The translations under genes and the position numbers were made by a program. A stretch of DNA of 64,000 nt. Source: Branchiostoma floridae (Eukaryota > Chordata > Leptocardii > Amphioxiformes > Branchiostomatidae). How positions within the stretch are numbered: the stretch's first letter is position 1; each line of letters begins with the position of its first letter. The stretch spans positions 17,299,115 to 17,363,114 of the forward strand of contig NC_049981.1 of NCBI RefSeq assembly GCF_000003815.2, read 5' to 3'. Of this stretch, positions 1-11,467 are shown piece by piece. The notes under the pieces were generated by a model. The model saw only the letters and a program-made list of their open reading frames with translations, was not told where the DNA came from and searched no databases.

Positions 1-304
1 TTATACAGGTCATGCACTTGATTTCTTAAAGGCCCCCTCTCACTTAACGTACGGCACGCTTACGGCATTGCTGCATTCGGAAGATACTCAGCGACTTTCA
101 GAGATAAAGAACGAATTTTCTTACTGGTTGTGTATTTTGTCGTCTTGTATGTCACACTTTTACGTACTGCGCAATATCTGAATTAGAACAAATCGGAGAA
201 AATAACAAAACAGTACCGCAGTGTACGAACGCAGCAATGCAGCAAGCGTGCCGCACGTCAAGTGAGAGGGGGCCTTTAAGAAATCAAGTGCATGACCTGT
301 ATAA
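1..304. mobile_element. MITE-like element with ~79 bp terminal inverted repeats
   Basis: The first ~79 bases (starting TTATACAGGTCATGCACTTG) recur as a near-perfect reverse complement at 226-304 (ending GACCTGTATAA). About 145 bp lies between the arms and has no coding potential. This is the structure of a non-autonomous DNA transposon. The left end coincides with the window edge, so a target-site duplication cannot be checked and the superfamily is unknown. Confidence 0.8.
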
Positions 305-344
305 TTTGCTGCAGATACTCCGCGCGGCATGTGTATGTACTGCG

Positions 345-1000
345 TAATTATATTTCAGCCATACCATATAGGTATGGTGAAATATATTGTATTCGTAATG
401 TTTCTTCTTCTTTCTCCTGTCAAATCTTCAAATCGAATCATCTCCGTCGTTCCTGGACCGAATGACTTGAAATTTGGCACAAGGCTAGAGTGGGCAAATA
501 CCTTTAGGTGTTTTTTTCTTCATTTTTTCCATATCTGCCTTTAAAATGATTTTATTCGTGTTTTTTTGCAATTTTTATGTTCATTTTGGCCCCCTGTACC
601 CTGGTATATTACAGCCGAATAACCTGACGTTTGCGGTTTGGTACAGAAGTGCCTTGATCATATGCCCACAAAGATCCAATAACAGTTTTGGCATACGGTA
701 CAACAAAATGCTTAAACTTGCCACCCCCCCCCCCAAAAAGGACATTTTTGGCTCCTGTACCCTCATTTTACAACCGAATGACCTGAAATTTGGTATAGGA
801 GTGCCATCTACAAATGTGCACATGGATTCAATAACACTTTTGGCATACAGTACAAAATATGCATAATTTTGGGATTTTTTGGCCATTGTTTGACCAAAAA
901 CGTACGCTTTTGGCTCCTGTTCCCTGGTCTTAGAACCAAATGACCTAAATTTCGGTAAATAAGTGCAGTAGATATTTATTCAAATGACCCACGTATAATT
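345..1000 (+). repeat. dispersed repeat, copy 1
   Basis: The segment from about 349 to 620 is closely matched, in reverse complement, by about 23450-23725, through a long run of shared blocks (CCATACC...GGTATGGTGAAATATATTG, the CTTCTTCTTTCTCCTGTCAAAT region, the GGACCGAATGACTTGAAATT region, and TGGCCCCCTGTACCCTGG). Inside the repeat an ~130-150 bp subunit recurs, with key blocks CTGTACCCT and GAATGACCTGAAATTTGG at roughly 445, 590, 755 and 915. No supported ORF. Family unknown. Confidence 0.7.
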
Positions 1001-1129
1001 TCTGGCATAAACCTGAAGACAGCAAGTGCTGTCTATATACTAGTAACCCAATTAAAGAGGCAACCAATCACGTAGCCTGAATCAACACCCCAAAGGGGAT
1101 TTGGCAGCCAATCAGTGAGTCTGGTGTTG

Positions 1130-1725
1130 TCTGGAGTAGTCCATTCTGGCACGGAGGGGTGCATTTTTTAAAATTCATCCTTGGACTGTTAATTCTTTAA
1201 AGTCTTTCAGTGGGAGTATTTTTGAACTGGTCTTTTTTGCAATTTTACATGAGGTGTAATGGAAAAGTTCATTCTTGCTCGGAGGGGGGCATTTTTTAAA
1301 TTCATTTTTGGACTTTGGTGATTATGTCAAAGTGTTTCAGTGTGGTTATTTTTTGACTGGTCTATTTTGCAATTTTACACAGGGTGTGCTGGAAGAGTTC
1401 ATTCTTACATGGGGGGGATTTTTTTGGGACCTTGGTGATTACGTCTTAGTCCAATTTTGGCGGCTTTATTTTTGGACTGCACCACTTAACATAAGGTCAT
1501 CGCAAGAAGAGTCCATTTTTGCACGGAGGGGGGTTGTTTTCAAATTTAGTTTTGGACGGGTGATGATTCAATATTCAAGTGTTTTTGGGCTGGTCTACTT
1601 TACCTTTCCAAGCCTTTTTGCTCAGTTCAACTCGACTGGGTTGCTTAATCAAAAGGCCATGTTTTCAGTTGGAGTATTTCTGGACTGAGTCAAATCTGGT
1701 ATATGGTTCGTGTCCATTCATTTGG
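1130..1725 (+). repeat. degenerate minisatellite, ~110-130 bp unit, 4-5 copies
   Basis: The motif TTCATTCTTGCTCGGAGGGG and relatives recur at about 1141, 1269, 1399 and 1510, with a weak fifth copy near 1710. Each is followed by a T-rich stretch with CATTTTT, TTTTGGACT and GACTGGTCTATTTTGC blocks. The long open frame across 1275-1688 is a by-product of the T-rich repeat, not a gene. Confidence 0.65.
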
Positions 1726-1854
1726 GTCACTTCTTTTACTGTAAAAGTCTTTTTAAGGTTATCATATAACATAAGTAACATATCATGCATCATCACAAGG
1801 AAAAGGCATTTTTAGGCATTTTCATCATTTTACAGTGATTTTTAATACATTGAC

Positions 1855-2002
1855 AACGCTGCGACTTCCGATAACCTGTTCATTTAGTCTAGAAACGCAA
1901 CGGTGACGCAAGTAAGTGTGAGCGCAACAGAAAATCGGAGAAAATAACACAACAGTGACACAGTGAACGAAACCCGAAGCGACGCAAGCGTGACGCGAGT
2001 CT
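1855..2002. mobile_element. fragment related to the 1-304 TIR element, cut by a gap
   Basis: About 1929-1960 shares AAATCGGAGAAAATAACA and the following CAGT..CAGTG..CGAA blocks with the interior of the element at 1-304. It runs into the gap at 2003, and the sequence after the gap resumes with AGCCCCCTTTG, like the C-rich TIR portion. I read it as a diverged relative whose second arm is largely lost in the gap. Confidence 0.5.
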
Positions 2003-2102
2003 NNNNNNNNNNNNNNNNNNNNNNNNNNNNNNNNNNNNNNNNNNNNNNNNNNNNNNNNNNNNNNNNNNNNNNNNNNNNNNNNNNNNNNNNNNNNNNNNNN
2101 NN
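2003..2102. other. assembly gap (100 N)
   Basis: One hundred N in a row, probably a gap of unknown true size placed inside a TIR-element remnant. Confidence 0.98.
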
Positions 2103-5100
2103 AGCCCCCTTTGTTAAATCTGCTGCTTAACTAGTTTACTCCTCGGACCAATAACGTGATTGGGAATACAGGAGCGCCATTTTTCACGGCGTCACAACTT
2201 CTAGGAGCTTTGTACCTGAATACTAATAACGTTATCTTCAACGCACCAGCCAATGGGTCAATTCCAAGTGCGGCGCTTGCAGGATGCGTTGAGTAAGCCT
2301 ACTCAATAGACACCAATGTTTTATTCAGAACCTCGAGATTGCTATATTGCTTCCATACTTTATCAGTCTAAGTTTTACGCAACTGGAAACTCCAATGCTC
2401 CCATCCCAAGTCTAGTAATTACTGTATTCGCCGGAAGCTTGCTGAGTTTGGGTGATAAAAGCCAAATTGCGAGGGATTCGGAATGGCTGTTCAAGGACAT
2501 ACCTTACCTTAGGCACAGTAAATAATAAGGCATGCTTGTCCAAAGGTATAGGAAATGTTTTCTCGATGGCCATATCCACCCGTCGGCTAATGTTAGCACC
2601 TAGGCAATCATAGCGTGATAGGCATTAGAGAGCCGTCTAATGGCGATAGCACATGCACTTATGGCGACATTTACAATACAGGCAAGAGGAGAGCCTTAAA
2701 ATATCCTCTAGCAAGATGTGCCATTGACGCGCTCTGCATTAGACATTTCCCGTGATACCCCGTATGAGTGATGGCCATTTACAGTGTTTTTTTTTAAAGG
2801 CACAACTTTGAAAAACTGTCAACACATTGTTCGATATTGTTATATATTGCAATTCAGAGCAATGCCTTTTTTAAAGGCGTAGAAGAAATATCATTTCTAT
2901 CAGGGCTGATTATAGACATGCCTGATTATAGACAGAGGACGCAATCATCTATCTGCAACATATGTATATATTGTCGAGTCACGTGTCCTATCGGCATACA
3001 GAGACGTCATAGATGTAACGGGTTGTTCATTCCTTGATCCTATGGAAATCTTGTGCAGTTTGATACAAGTCGTACACGTTTTGTTATGTTGGAAATTATA
3101 ATTAAAACTCCTGCATCAGAATGAATTATACAAAAAAAAGATACATGTACACTTTTTAGTTAGTATAACGTGTATGATCTCTAAATCGGTACGTAGATCA
3201 GTCACATTCCTGACATAAATGCTCACTTTATGTGACGCAGTAGGAACTATTTATCATGCAGGGTCGGCAATCGTTTTAAATCTAACTTTATTTCAATGTT
3301 ACAGTTGACCTAGCGATCTTGCACAGCAAAATAAAATGAAAACCTTCACGATATACTTCAAATCCATTTTCAGTGCGATGTTCACCGTTCACCATTCGGC
3401 TATTGGGTGACCTGTAGACAATAATAGATTTACCGAGAGCAAGCAATCCTTAGCAAAGGTCCCGAAATCCCATTTTCCGCGGTGACTTTGATGCCTATAT
3501 CGATGTGCTCTACATCAAAAGTGAAACTCGTGAGACAGACGAGAGAAAGGTCTGCAAACAAGCGAACATAACACGGTATCATGTCGGAACGCATCCTTTT
3601 AACAGTGTTGAAGGCGGCGTGAATGGTGTCATGGTTAATGTTGTAAACTCATAATCTAGAGCTTTTGGAATCAATTCCCTACCAGTGCCCTCTAAAAAGG
3701 CAATTACTGTGAATTTCTATGCAACTTCGCTTATGTAAAACGAATTTTTTAGAGATCATTTCGGACCGTGGTTAAGGAGAGCCACACCTTGAATACAGTA
3801 AAGAACCCAACATACTTATCGACAACAGCGAGTGGGTCGACAAATTAGCCCTGATCTTATACTTAACGAAGATGTGACTGGCAGTAAATCAAGAAAATAA
3901 ACCTAAACTAACAGTACTGAAGAGGCTAATGGATTCTTTTTGTATGGTGGGTGTTTGACGTAGAGACTGTGGGATTGTGCCATTTTATCTCCTGCAAAAT
4001 GTAGAAGCTTTTTTTTCTGCAATTATCAAGATATAGAGAACCGATTTGTCACGTCAGAGCCTTGTCAAGATTATAATGGCCCCCACCCGGCAAAAGCCAC
4101 AGGCAATATCGTGCCAAAGAAATGATTTATTACCACACCTGCCTATGAGCTATTGTCTCTCCTCTGCTCAACCATTTACCCTACCTTATTGACTTGGGAA
4201 ATACGTGACTTGATAGCATAGCGCCATCTAATCTATATCTTTTGACAATATCCTCTCATGTCGACGTTATCTTTGCCGTGGGTGTCTGGAAACCGGACCC
4301 ACTGGACCAACAGTATGTATCTTCATATATCTGTAAACATTTGTAACTGTAGCCGTTCACCAACTTCATTTTAATCTAAAAAGATAAGAAGGACAGCATA
4401 ACACTCGCAATATTTCTTTAACAAGTAATGTGTTTTTTCCTTCCACATTCCACTTTTTTCTGGCCAATTGGCTGTAGCCTTATGCAAACATAAATAAATT
4501 CTTAAGCACAATATGACGATATTTTATTCTAAAACACAAAATGTCCACAACCGTCAAAATATTCCTCTTTATCCACATAAATTTGCTTCTCCCTTTATAA
4601 AGTCCGTGAGTTTGTAACATTGCTATAGCCTTATACTAACACTCGTTTATCAAATCTTAAACACATTTGGGCTGTTCCTTCGGTCGAGTAATTGAATCTT
4701 AAGAATGAAAAAATTATAATTCAATTCTAATGTATGAAACATATTAGTATAACAAAATGCTCAAAGTATTGAAATTATTGGTTCTCGTTGTGTATGTCAC
4801 TAGAGTGATTGTAGAAGCTGCAGCTAGGGACCCTGTCTGGATGGTATATTGGATTCAACAAAAATAGGAAACTGTAGATAACAGAGATAGAGTATTGCAC
4901 TAGGCTGATGGGCAAAGTGCATTGCGTCTAAGGGTCGTAGCTAGCTGTCAAGGTCTTGTCTCTGAGGCAATCAGATCTCTGTCAGTGCTGTCGATATGTC
5001 TGATGTCTCTATATTGCGCAGCTGGACAAACAAGTGTTTTAGCTGGCGTTTCTGCCAGAGCACGGTTGGAAAGAAGCACCGAGTTTTGTCGAATTTGTCA

Positions 5101-8100
5101 ATTGTCATGTGTCTAAGTCAGTTCCGTAATTTTATGTATTAAGATTATTAAAAATACAGTGAAATGTATGGCGGAACAGGTCTTTCTTGTTAGAAGACCG
5201 TATTCCGTGTATTCGCAAACAGGCCACTTACATTATACCAAGTGAAAAGTCATATCATATTTATAATGCTACAAATCCAACATGTTTTAAACCATCTTCT
5301 AGTAATCACAATCTACCACAATGCTTCTTTTGTATATTTCGTTTCGACCTCATGAGAACAAAAAACATGTCAAGTAGATCAATACAATGATTTGATATAT
5401 TTTCCCGAGATACATGATATTTAGATGACGCCCTATTTATATGTAAAATCAATACTAAATAACATACATGCCAAATTACATCAATAGTTATTCAATATTA
5501 CCAAGCTTTGATCGTTAGCCGGGTTAATGGCTTTTAAATGAGGGTCAGCTCGAATGAAAAAATATATGTTTTGATCTTTTGATTAAGAAGGCTGTCATTA
5601 TATATCTTATTTCCCTTGCCCTGGAGGATTTCTTAGTCTAGATGAATAGTTAATGTTGATGGCAATTAGGTCACGACCATTTGTTTTCAAACAAATGTCA
5701 ATACCGTTTAATTCTGTATGTAGAGGGCATTTTGCAAGAGAGGCAACGTGACAGTGTAATATTGCAACCATGTATCGAGATATGAATATATCAGTACATC
5801 GTTTATATCCCTTACCGTTTATCTTCTATTCATTATGGCAATTTCATAACCTTTTTAAACTTCTGCCAAGGCGATCTGTAAACTTATCTTATTAAATGTT
5901 TTTCTTCAACACGAGAGGTCTTCTATCAACCGGGTAATCAAATTGACATGGCCGGCTGCTAAAGAGCAATAACAATTTCACAAACGACTGCATCCTTGCT
6001 TGGATTTACTCGACATCCTATTCAGCACGGGGATTCCAGGAAGATGATTTCCTGGACGTAATGCAGTTATGAGGTGCTGCCGTGGAATCCCGAGACGAAG
6101 ATTTCGGCTGATGGAGGCAGTGGAAATGAGTGTGAAGTCAGCATCTCTGGTTGATGTTTTCATATCGAAGAGAACACTGAAAAATGGGATGTGCTTCTAG
6201 ACTAAAACTAAAAAGTCATCAGGCATGCTGATGGCCAGAATCATACAGGATCACACTTCCATATAGTATTTTCAGATGTTACCGTCAAGGGAACATTTCG
6301 CAGTTGTAGATATTTGCCGCCAAAATCATTACTCTGATGTTATGAAATGGGCTTATTGTTAAAACTACCTAGAAGAAGGTTAAACTTTAAACCAAAACAG
6401 AGAGAGAGACGAGAGACCGCTATATCCCTACAACTTCGGTCACAAAACATTTGAGCGCATATGTGGATAATCACTGAAATGCGTTGTTGATTCTGCGACC
6501 CTACCCCATGTGCTAGGCATTAGAGCAATAGATATAAGATGATAGCCGTATGCCTTCAGATTCTTAGCTCCTAGAGTGATTTCCCAGATTGTCTTCAAAC
6601 TTTTCATCATAGACATGCTGTAAAACTCAGAAGTTAATTGCCAACGCCTAAAAGAGCAAAAAATCATAGCCTTCTTTAATGAACGGACAAAAATTAAACT
6701 AGCTGCTATGTTGTATTGGTTGTAAAGATGTAAATATATCTTCTGCTTGTGATTATGACAGCTTATATACAGGACTATTTAGCGACTAATAACTCTAGTA
6801 TCAGGTTGCATGCTTCGGTAAACCGAGGCCATCAAACAACACCCGCAACAAATAGCTTCCCCACCCTGATATTGATCGGTTATGTGTTTATATTAGTCAA
6901 TTGTTTTAATATGACAAACGTAAAGAGACGGTATGCCTTATGGATACAAAAGCGTGAAATTATGTGGATTATGCTGAGGCAGCGACCATTCAGCGATCGG
7001 AACCCCACATTATTTATTCAAGCTGATTTCATTGATAAAGAATATGAGTAAATCTTGTAGATATTTTGTTTTTGGTCGCCTTGCAAATCGTACAGGCCGC
7101 ACATATCAAGTTTGGGCCGGTGTGCAGTCTCCGGCCGGCGGAGAAGGCGCCTTATCGATGAGCAACATCGGAAGTCCTTATTTTCTCCTGACTGACTGGC
7201 GATGTTTCACACTTCACAGACATGCACATCACTACTACAGGAGCACAAGTAAATGCCTATTTCACAAAGTGCAACGTACTGTATAAAGAATGTATGCCGC
7301 TACGCAAAGACTTGACGCTAATGAGGTAGTCAGGTTCAATGTTTGAAATGTTCTTTACTGGATTGTGTCTTCCAAGAATTTCATCTTCATGTTAAATCTT
7401 TGACTATTTGAGGTGACTTCCATGCGAATAGATAAGTTGGCCTGACACAAGATGACAGGACGTTGAAGGGCAAGAAAAGTACTTTTGGCGTTTCTAACAA
7501 AGATGTACGCTTATCTTTCACTTGCCTTTCACACATGCTTATTCCCTTGTCTGTTTAATTTACGCAGGCTCCGGGTATTGATAGGATCGCATGGCACTAT
7601 GTTTAGAGCATTTAGACATTTCTGAATGAACGTCGTAATCTGATGTGGCAATGGGGGATGTAATTGTGACTTCTCATAATTTTCATACCCTTACGAAGTC
7701 TTGCTGTACGTGTGCTTATCACGCGCACTGCAGCTACACGTTTCGTGCATTGAAAACAGCATCACTCCTAATCTATAATCATTGTTCAAGACACATGTTA
7801 AATCATGTTCAAATAGATAAATCGTTAGGCTCACATTGGATGTTCATTTGTGCTGATTGAATTTGTTTTAGAGCCCCACAAGTATTTTTGAATAATGACG
7901 GAGTTCGCCACACACTATCTGCATGCAACATCTGTATGTCTGCAACAGTGCATCTGTCACATGTTTTATCTACATAAATTGAGACGATAGACACAATGGA
8001 TTCTTTATTCCTTGACATAGACTGGTACAGGAAAAAAGTAGGTCCAGCCGTTATAATAACTTTTCCTATTTCAGAACTTGTGAAGCACCTGTATTGATCA

Positions 8101-10500
8101 GTACCTGCTATTTGTACACATGTACCATCTCTGATAGATATGTCTCTGTCTAGATAATGCTTTCCGCTCCTTTTCAGAACATAAGTGGCTTAACTATTCC
8201 TTAATGGCAAGTCAAATTAACCGAGAAATAGCCAGACGCATGGATCGCACACGAACGTAATGAGACCCGTTTTGGATAATGAACCCCCCTCATCAGGTAG
8301 TACCCTTCACCAGAAAGGTCCCATTTCCTATTGTAGACGACTAGACTGCGTTCAGGGTAATTTGTGAGTACATCGTTGGAATTAGAAAAAGGTTGGCGAC
8401 TTGTCGAGACAGTTATCTGATTCTTTGGTTTTCGCCGTCTCGGATATCCGATATCCGAAAAATGGAACTCCAGGGTCCCTGCGTCTATCATGCAAAAGGC
8501 CACTAATGATTTTTGTCCGACTGTATCATAAACGGCACAATCATATCTACTTTCGAGACAAACTTTGTAAACTACAAGATTTGTTTGCATTATAGTACAG
8601 CAGTTTAGTACATTGTATGTCAAAGAATTTACTGCTTACAAATCTTAAGAGCACGCCGTTACAATATATGTCATGAAAATAAAGCATAGTTCAAAGATCA
8701 ATGAAAGAGGTATGGGACACAAGGCGAGTTTTTCAATGGAAAAATAAATCGCAACGGAAGCTTTCCTCCTAGGATTAAGGAACATTTCATCTCTTGTTCT
8801 TTGAAGTCTTAGAACGAATGGAACAACCCTAGAGCCCCGCATCTGGGACGAGTAGATTGCAGAGCGCTTACTTCAATCGTTGCCCGCGGATGACCCTCTC
8901 TCCTCTTTTCGATGTCCCACACTTAAGGAAACTCTGAGTGGAAATATTTATGAAACGTGGCTCCTGGACACCAAAAATCCGACATCACTCTATAATAAAT
9001 CCCTTATAACGGAGCAGTCAAGCAAGGGCAATAGCAATTTCCCTCGCCAAAGGACATTGATTTTTGGGCGATGCACACGGTCAGCCGTACAAAGCTATAT
9101 TACATGCATATTTCGTCTCTCGTTCGAGCGACCGTTACCCATTACGCTAGGATTTAATGTTGTGCGGATTTGGGAGTGGTTTTTGCGAGCTTGTTTTCAT
9201 TGTTTAGAAGTGCACTTTCGGATTACTGAGTGCATAAGATGGTAATGCAGCACCCTTATGAAAATCCATCTTTAAATGCACAATATCTCCACTGCAGTCA
9301 TAAAGGCGGACATATTCCCTGTTTATGGCCGTGTATAGCCGTAGCCTCCCGCCTGTCTTATTGTGAGTCTTGAAACATTTACCACGTTTGCGTCGTAACG
9401 GCACGTTCACGTAATGGCGAGGCGCCCAAGTCGCCGGGATATGTGGTTTTTATCCTCATCCGAGAGGCGTTAAAACTGACAGGCATTTTATTACGAGCTG
9501 TAAATCGTGTCAGTGGACCTTACGTCAACCATCTGGTCTTATTCTAGCGATAGGATAAGGATGTCGTTAAGGATGGAGGGGATTAAGGGGAATATATTCA
9601 CGCCGGTAAGACGTGTACCCACCCCTCCAAAATCGATGGAGTTCCCCACCCTTAAGTGGCACAGAGTCTCGCTGGAGCGCAGCGCGATTGTTCCTGTCAT
9701 GAAAACGCACCGCCAGCTTCGGGCCGTGCTATCTCCTAGATTAGACGTTCATTACTAAATGGTGGTGGTCTCCACCTTGTCGAGGAAAATCCAAGGATTA
9801 CAGAGAGAAGGGTGGCCGAGACTAACACGTACGTGTTCCTCATACATAAACACAGACTACGAGTCAGCTGGAGATTTCAGAAGCAGATCCCTTTCAACTG
9901 TCGGCACTACGTAACGAGGTTGTCACCATGAGCGGCAAGGCACTACCTGGTGAGAGAGAGACCTGTTGGAGATCAATGGAAGCTTGCATATCTTTAACTC
10001 TATACTCGCAAGGGTGAATGAAAAAACAACAAGAGACAGTCGTGGATTTTTAGGGCTGGCGTCTCGGCTAATGTTCTCTCAAAGGTAAGGTTACGCAAGT
10101 CAAATCGGCAGCCTTGTTGCTGACCCTTCGGCACGCGCCTTATCGGTAGCTTCCACAATTAACCTAACAAGTACGCTGATCGTGCTTCGAATATCCAGCT
10201 ATGTAAAGAACATTGGAATTAGATTCGGTGTTGTTCTAAAGGACATGTTTTATATAACCACAGAGACGTACTAATGGCAGTTTGCCTGCGTGTTGTATCT
10301 GAATGTCGTGTACTGTATTGTGTTAAACCGTTCCTAAAAGTCAACGCAAGGAGGTAGATAGTGGGAACTCTGGAGGATCGGGGTCGCCGGTGTCATTTGC
10401 TTGATGCTCAACATGTCGTGAAAAGGCACGCGCTGTTGATATGCGTCGGGATGCATATGTTATTCGCTCTATGCTAATACATCCCTGGCATGGTAGATTG
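2103..10500. other. no gene recognised (8.4 kb)
   Basis: I see no exon with family similarity, no tRNA or rRNA gene and no obvious transposon. Open frames are all short. The longest, 140 residues on the - strand at 8201-8623, has no recognisable motif. AT-rich in most parts, somewhat more GC-rich from about 8800. Distal regulatory sequence for gene A could lie here but nothing specific is visible. Confidence 0.6.
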
Positions 10501-10760
10501 CTTGCCGACCCAAAGCAAAGCTAAGGGAGCACGCCGCCAGTCAACATCAACATGTAGCACGCGTTCTGAGGAGGAAGCTGAAGAAATGAGGACCGCAGTT
10601 AATCCACAGTCGATCAATACCAGCAAATTCCTCTTCACAGCGGAGTGTGTGGTCTAGAGCGAAGGAGAGCCGCAGATTCCCGAAGAAGGCAAACCGAGAG
10701 GGCAGTTGACAAAAGGAAAACGTCGCATAGTTCTTATTGTTGTAGTGGTAAGATTTTACG
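10501..10760 (+). promoter_or_regulatory. probable 5' UTR / proximal promoter of gene A
   Basis: This immediately precedes the start codon at 10761. An in-frame TAA lies 12 bases before the ATG, with no in-frame ATG between, so the coding region cannot extend upstream without splicing. The start context is favourable (A at -3, G at +4). No TATA box or clear initiator is recognisable, so the transcription start is unknown. Confidence 0.4.
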
Positions 10761-11467
10761 ATGGAGGACGGGGAATGTGACATTGCAATTATAGACGGGA
10801 TGCCCCCGTCAGCGGACGGGAGAGCCACCATGGACGGCACCATGAACCGGGTAGAGCAGCTCCAGGAGGAACCGTGCGAGAGGAACGATGAAGACGAAAG
10901 GATCTTCGTCAAAAAATGGCAAATAGCCTGCGTGTTGATGTTCGTGCTTGTTGCCGTTTTAGCAGCGGTGTACTTCGTCGTTATTCGCACGAAGGTAAAC
11001 AGATCGCCCCATAATTTCTACACCGCCAGAAGCAGTCTTGAACCGTTTTACCCTGCTCCGACCTTCCCGACCACCGAAGGACCGCAAGAAATCACTCGGC
11101 TTCCAGAATACCTCCTCCCGTATAATTACAAAGTGAAATTACGTCTCGATCTGTCGGAGACTACATTTACTGGATCGACGACAATAAATCTAAGATGTCT
11201 ACAAGCGACCCAAGTGATAGTGCTAGATTGCATCGAAGGTAACATTACCAACGCGTCGGTATCAGTGGTAGATTTGACGACGGCTGATGTGCAGGTTGTG
11301 ATTGACTTATTATATGACGACAGCGAGGGACGGCTCGTGGTTTATCTTGGGAAAAGACTTCAAGAAGGTCGTATCTATAAACTAGAGATAGCGGAATTTA
11401 CGGGAGAACTGCGCACGCAACCTCCAGGCCTCTACACTACAGATTACAGGCACAGTGATGGTTTACG
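10761..11467 (+). CDS. gene A exon 1: cytoplasmic tail, TM anchor, N-terminal beta domain
   Basis: Encodes residues 1-235 plus two bases of codon 236. It starts at the ATG with an in-frame upstream TAA. The hydrophobic run at residues 53-75, after a KK pair, is a signal-anchor giving type II topology. It carries potential N-glycosylation sites NIT (161) and NAS (164), and GLYTTDY at 223-229, matching the GLYRS-Y block of the family. Donor: GTTTACG|GTAGGG. Confidence 0.92.

Noticed and set aside
1275-1688. 137-residue open frame
   Set aside because: Explained by the T/G-rich minisatellite units.
8201-8623. 140-residue open frame on the - strand
   Set aside because: No recognisable domain, no supporting splice or poly(A) context; within chance for AT-rich DNA of this length.
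10547-10990. 147-residue - strand frame
   Set aside because: Antisense shadow of gene A exon 1 and its 5' flank.
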